Below are positions 59,880-64,000 of a stretch of DNA of 64,000 nt, piece by piece. The notes beneath the pieces were generated by a model. The model had not been told where the DNA came from and made no database searches. It saw only the letters and a list, made by a program, of their open reading frames with translations. This stretch comes from Whitmania pigra (taxonomy: Eukaryota; Annelida; Clitellata; Hirudinida; Haemopidae). The stretch is taken from positions 2,772,501 to 2,836,500 of the forward strand of contig JAJTWR010000251.1 in the NCBI GenBank assembly GCA_021613335.1, read 5' to 3'. How positions within the stretch are numbered: position 1 is the stretch's first letter; every line of letters begins with the position of its first letter. The position numbers and the translations under genes were made by a program.

Positions 59880-61257
59880 CGTCACGAGCATTAAGCGGCT
59901 ATTAAACCAAATAAATAAAATATCGTGAAATTGCGTAACGAACAATTGCTCGGATTTTTAGATATATTCGTGGATAAATCATTGAAATTGCAAAAAAAAA
60001 AAAACATATATAGAGGAAAAACTTGCTCCATAAATTGCAAGGCTAGAGCGTTTGACTGAGTTATTCGTTAGTCGTGCGGTCGAGTGAATGGGTGGGTGTG
60101 TGAGTGAATGAGTGAGCGAGTGAGTGGGTGGAAGTATTAGATAAGATATGCTTCATCGCTCACAACTGAGTTTATGAGCCCGGCAAAGCATCATCATAAT
60201 TTATGCAACGGAAAATTTTCTTTTTCTAGATTTTTTTTAATTAAAAATTATTCTTAAATTAATTAGAATGTACCAACGTATTCGTTTAAAACATTAGTTA
60301 TTTCTTTGACCAAAATAAATTTAATTAACGTTATATTGATTGACAGCATAATTTAGATATATTTTTTTTTAAATGTGCCAAGTGATTAAATAAACTGTTA
60401 TAACCCGGGAATTAGAAATTATTACATCTAAAATAATAAATGAGCAATAAAAATTAAGTATTGCAAAATAAATTCAAATGTTTTCAAATCGCGGAAAATT
60501 AAATCAGGAGAATAATTGCCAATTTTTAAGCAGCAACAAATATATATATATACATATTGAATCGATTTCAATCAATTTTCACTTTCAATCAATCAATCAA
60601 TCAGTTTTAATTCCAGTTTTCCTCATTACATGAAAAATTATTAACATTCATCTTGGTTGCTGAAAGCGATGACGACGATGATGGTTATGGTGAAAATGAT
60701 GTTCATCTTCATAAAAATTATGGTGATGATATGGATTGATGACGTTGGCCATGACATTAATAATTTTATTAAACCACTATAAATAAATGTTATGTTATTT
60801 TAAATATTAACACTGAGTTCGTAGTTCATGATAGCAAATAATGTTTTGATCGTGTCGGAGATAAATCTAGCTTATTGATACGAAAAAATGAATTACATAT
60901 TACTCTTACTCTCCTGCAGAAATAAATTCAATCACGGAAATTATCGTCCAAAACGAAGAAATCAATTTAAAAGAGTTTTTATTAATAATATGTGAAAAGT
61001 TTTGAGTATTAGTTACATTTATTTTGTTTTGATTTTTCGAGAATGTGATTTAAAAAAAGGTTCGTTTTAAGAAATTGTAAAATTATTTAGCGTACGATTA
61101 TTACAAACCTAGTGGTTTCTCATTAAGTCTTCTTCAGCCACTATAAATTAATGTGATGTTGGGTTATGTGAATTTTTCTTATTGAGCGCAAAATATTTAA
61201 TTTTCAAAAAATTATATTTTTTTTAGCAAAAACAGCTATATATTTTTTTACTTACTT
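59880..61257. other. Intergenic sequence before the LINE remnant
   Basis: AT-rich with a GTGA repeat, CAATCAAT words near 60590 and a GATGATGG-rich patch near 60670-60740. No gene supported. Confidence 0.4.
60080..60132 (+). repeat. GTGA-type simple repeat
   Basis: Degenerate GTGA/GTGG tetramers in a short GC-richer stretch. Confidence 0.7.
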
Positions 61258-62320
61258 ATTACTTCGACTTGGCGCTCCAACAGGGATCCTCAGAGGAGTT
61301 TCCCTCGTCTTCAAACGTTTCGGCCCTTTGAGTTTCCTTACGTTTTCGTGGGCGGGCCGCATCCGGTGATCAGCCTGATGTCCCTGTCGGTTTGATCTTG
61401 CTGGACGCTCTCGTTGGCCTTGTTGTGCCGGTCACTACTGCCTGGACTGGAGCGACTGCGAAAGCTCTCAATGGCTTCTTCATGTCGCATAATGTCTGTT
61501 TGCCACCTGCAAACTTCGACTAAGCGGGGTTCTCATTGGCCTTGTTATGTCGATCGCCTCCACCCCAGTTTGCTTACAGCGGTTACAAAAGCTCTCACTG
61601 GCTTCTTCTCACGGCCTTAATATATGCAAACTGGGCATTATAATTTTTTTGTAGCGGCAGCCTGACATAGAAAGTTTTGTACTCGACCGTGGGCCCTTTC
61701 GAGACCGCGGTTTGGACAGCAGTTCATGTTGCTTCGCGAATCCGCGGTCGGCCCATTTCTCCCGACAACACCTCGTCTCTTGGCCAATGGTTTGGCCCCG
61801 TCGTTCGATGGATCATTCACACCGGAGACCGACAGCTTTGCTCGGTTTCCTGCAGTGGCCTCTTAAGACTTCTTAAGACACGTGTCGCTCCTCATGTTCC
61901 AGATCCAAAATGAAACCGCTTCAGCGGCCTCAGACATCCTTGTCATAGCCTTTGTTCTCTCCCGGCTTGGCAATCCAATCTTGGTGGGGAAAGTGTAAGT
62001 CGACTTGCCGACCATGCCCCTTGCGCCAATTTCGATGGTAGAGGTCTGTGCGGTATCCTCTTGCTTCCAGGTCCATCGTTAGATCTGCATGCTCATCTGC
62101 TTGCATTGCTGTATTGTAGACTGTCCTTCAATGGAACCGTCGGCTGAGACGGTCCAGTCGTTTGCCTCTGCAAGAATGTCTCACCTGGAAGTTTGACATC
62201 ACTTTTTGCAGAGGTGTGCCCTCGCGCAAGAAATTAATCCTTCGCTGCTTTGAGATCGTGCGCGAGGTTTTTTTTTACGTTTCCCAGCTTGCTTGCTACG
62301 CTGCCTTGCCTATTATGTTG
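61258..62320 (-). mobile_element. Non-LTR retrotransposon 3' remnant upstream-side paired copy
   Basis: Same family and same truncation point as the remnant at 34333-36370, without the nested hAT and LTR. The minus strand reads AMTRMSEAAEAVSFWIWNMR and stops at a TAA near 61875. The block from about 62050 to 62150 has its own small deletions. Confidence 0.7.
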
Positions 62321-63986
62321 ATAGTATGTTAATGAGCCCATTCCTAATGATACTTGTAATTATTAGAATTCACATGTTATCTGAAGCTAAGATTTTGATA
62401 AAACATTCTTCATTTTATTCAGAATTTGAATTTAATTTCAATTCGGTGAGGACGCAAACAAATGCGACTTACATTTGGAAATTAAAGGTAAAGATGCATT
62501 CTTTAAATCAATCCAAACGATAGTGAACCTTCTTGCTTTAGAAAACAGGCATTAAAAAGTTATATTATAAGGCAATCATCGTTAAGATTAAACTTTTTTG
62601 ATACCAATGTGAATAACATGTTTAGCTTATCTGTGATATTTTCCTTTTGCATTTATCAACTCTGATTTGGATATCCCCAGTTATTATATAATGTGGGAAA
62701 TACATAAATTATATTTTCATTAAAAATTTAAAATACTAATAATTTTAAAACTAAGAGTTTGAGAGAAAAAACTGTTGAAGATTAACAGCGGAGTATAGTT
62801 AATTAATGAAAGCATATACAATAATAATTAATATACAACAAAATAAATAAGCCGTAATTGAAAGTTAATTTAAACATTTCCAATTAAATATTTAAAAAAG
62901 AAAAAGATTCGATGAGACATGCTCAAGTTAGTGGAGAAGGAATAATACAAATTGCAGCAGCCTCTGATTGGTTGAAACAATGTTTCCGTGTTTCATTCTT
63001 TGACAGAGGAGTGAAAACACATCATGTAGTAGGCAAGGCGTCATTTTTTTTTCGATAATACCAAATAATTGCAGCACCCAGTATTGACAGTATAATCAAT
63101 ATAATCAACTTCCAAGGGCACCCCGTTGGCGACTCTTAGAAAATTTAAATAAAATATTAATATAATTTATTATGATGCGATATTAATTATTATAATATAA
63201 CAATAGTTATCATTTATAACAACCTTCGCAACTGTTTTTACGAAACTTGGGATCCACTCTAACGTATCCATCCAGGCAGACACATTCATAATCTCTATAT
63301 AAGTTCTGACATGTGGTTGTGTAAATATCGCAAATGGTTTCATTTTGGCATTCATCGATGTCTGTAAATGTAATTAACTATTTAACAGTTGACCACCTAT
63401 CTACATCATAACAAGTTCATCATCTCACCTTCACAGATTATATCATCCACTGCACGGAGTCCAGCATCACAATTGCACTTGTAACTTCTGTATGTGTTCT
63501 CGCAAGTTCTGTTTCTTTCTTTACATACTTCGTCCTCAATACATTCGTCGATATCTAAAAAGTATTTAATATTGGTAATATCTAATAGTAATATAAACTA
63601 TTAATAGTAATACTTATAGTAATATATAATAATTAGTATAATCTGAAACCGTTACAACATCAAGACGTTCTGACGTATTAATAGCATGGATAATGTCCTT
63701 CTATGCAAGCTTCCGACAACTTAAATAATAGAACACTAACTGAAAAAGTGGATGAAACGAAAAACGATGAATTTTGTAATTTATTAACAAAGATTGAAAG
63801 GTTATCTACATCATAATATAATCACAGGACGGAATATAAACCATTCTTACCGTGACACACTAGGTCATCGTCGATGTAAAGTCCTACAGCACAAAGGCAC
63901 AACTCAAAATAAGCTTGGTTCATCACAATGTCTTTATAACATAATATATTTCCACACAGGAAGTCGTTGTAACAATCTAGCAAAGA
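62151..63986. repeat. Segmental duplication, right copy (paired with 36197-38050)
   Basis: Mirror of the block at 36197-38050, direct orientation, identity about 98 percent by eye. It contains the 3' exons of receptor copy 3 and may continue beyond the window. Confidence 0.85.
63022..63976 (-). CDS. Receptor copy 3, 3' part, cut by the window edge
   Basis: Four exons on the minus strand: 63976-63851 (EGF-like), 63554-63429 (cbEGF), 63361-63224 (cbEGF), 63134-63022 (TM and tail, TGA). All start in phase 1 and match copy 2 at roughly 98 percent by eye. Differences in the coding part include Cys to Tyr, Leu to Tyr and Gln to Glu in the first EGF exon and Gly to Asp in the next. One acceptor changes from CAG to TAG, which is still usable. 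Exons 1-5, if present, lie beyond position 64000, so whether this copy has a WSC domain cannot be said. Confidence 0.72.
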
Positions 63987-64000
63987 TTGAAAGGCGGTCC

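Noticed and set aside
61638..61913. Frames on both strands near 61.7 kb
   Set aside because: They lie in the 3' UTR of the LINE remnant and have no counterpart in the paired copy at 34.7 kb.

Overview
The window looks like nuclear DNA of an invertebrate animal. It is very AT-rich by eye, has short introns with GT/AG borders, and carries animal extracellular modules (WSC, EGF, calcium-binding EGF), hAT DNA transposons, several kinds of non-LTR retrotransposon and many triplet or tetramer microsatellites. No bacterial or organellar genes and no tRNA or rRNA genes were seen. The species cannot be named from the sequence.

Layout. 1-28 kb is an AT-rich gene desert holding a 40-bp minisatellite, large microsatellites, two hAT transposons (8.60-9.78 kb, complete with 8-bp target duplication; 13.65-14.30 kb) and a few GC-richer islands that could be regulatory. 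28-43 kb holds the clear genes: a minus-strand tandem cluster of paralogous type I membrane receptors. Copy 1 (29.39-34.19 kb, nine exons, 418 codons) reads as signal peptide, an unassigned beta-rich N-terminal part, WSC domain, Cys-rich linker, three EGF-like modules, a transmembrane helix and a very short tail. Copy 2 (37.09-42.66 kb) keeps exon 1 and exons 6-9 but has lost the WSC exons to a transposon pile-up; its remaining exons are still phase-compatible. A decayed WSC exon at 28.43-28.50 kb marks a further dead copy. 43-61 kb is again mostly empty, with microsatellites, one unidentified candidate terminal exon (46.41-46.77 kb), LINE debris and a 1358-bp hAT copy with perfect target duplication. 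61.26-64 kb repeats the LINE plus receptor block; copy 3 runs off the right edge.

The transposons are layered: a hAT sits in a CR1-like LINE (38.6-40.6 kb), and a hAT fragment plus a solo LTR sit in another LINE remnant (34.3-36.4 kb) that lies between receptor copies 1 and 2 and was probably duplicated with the receptor gene. The likely biology is a multicopy, fast-changing family of cell-surface receptors; their ligand and function are unknown. Exon borders were derived by hand from splice signals, phase and paralogue comparison, without transcript data.
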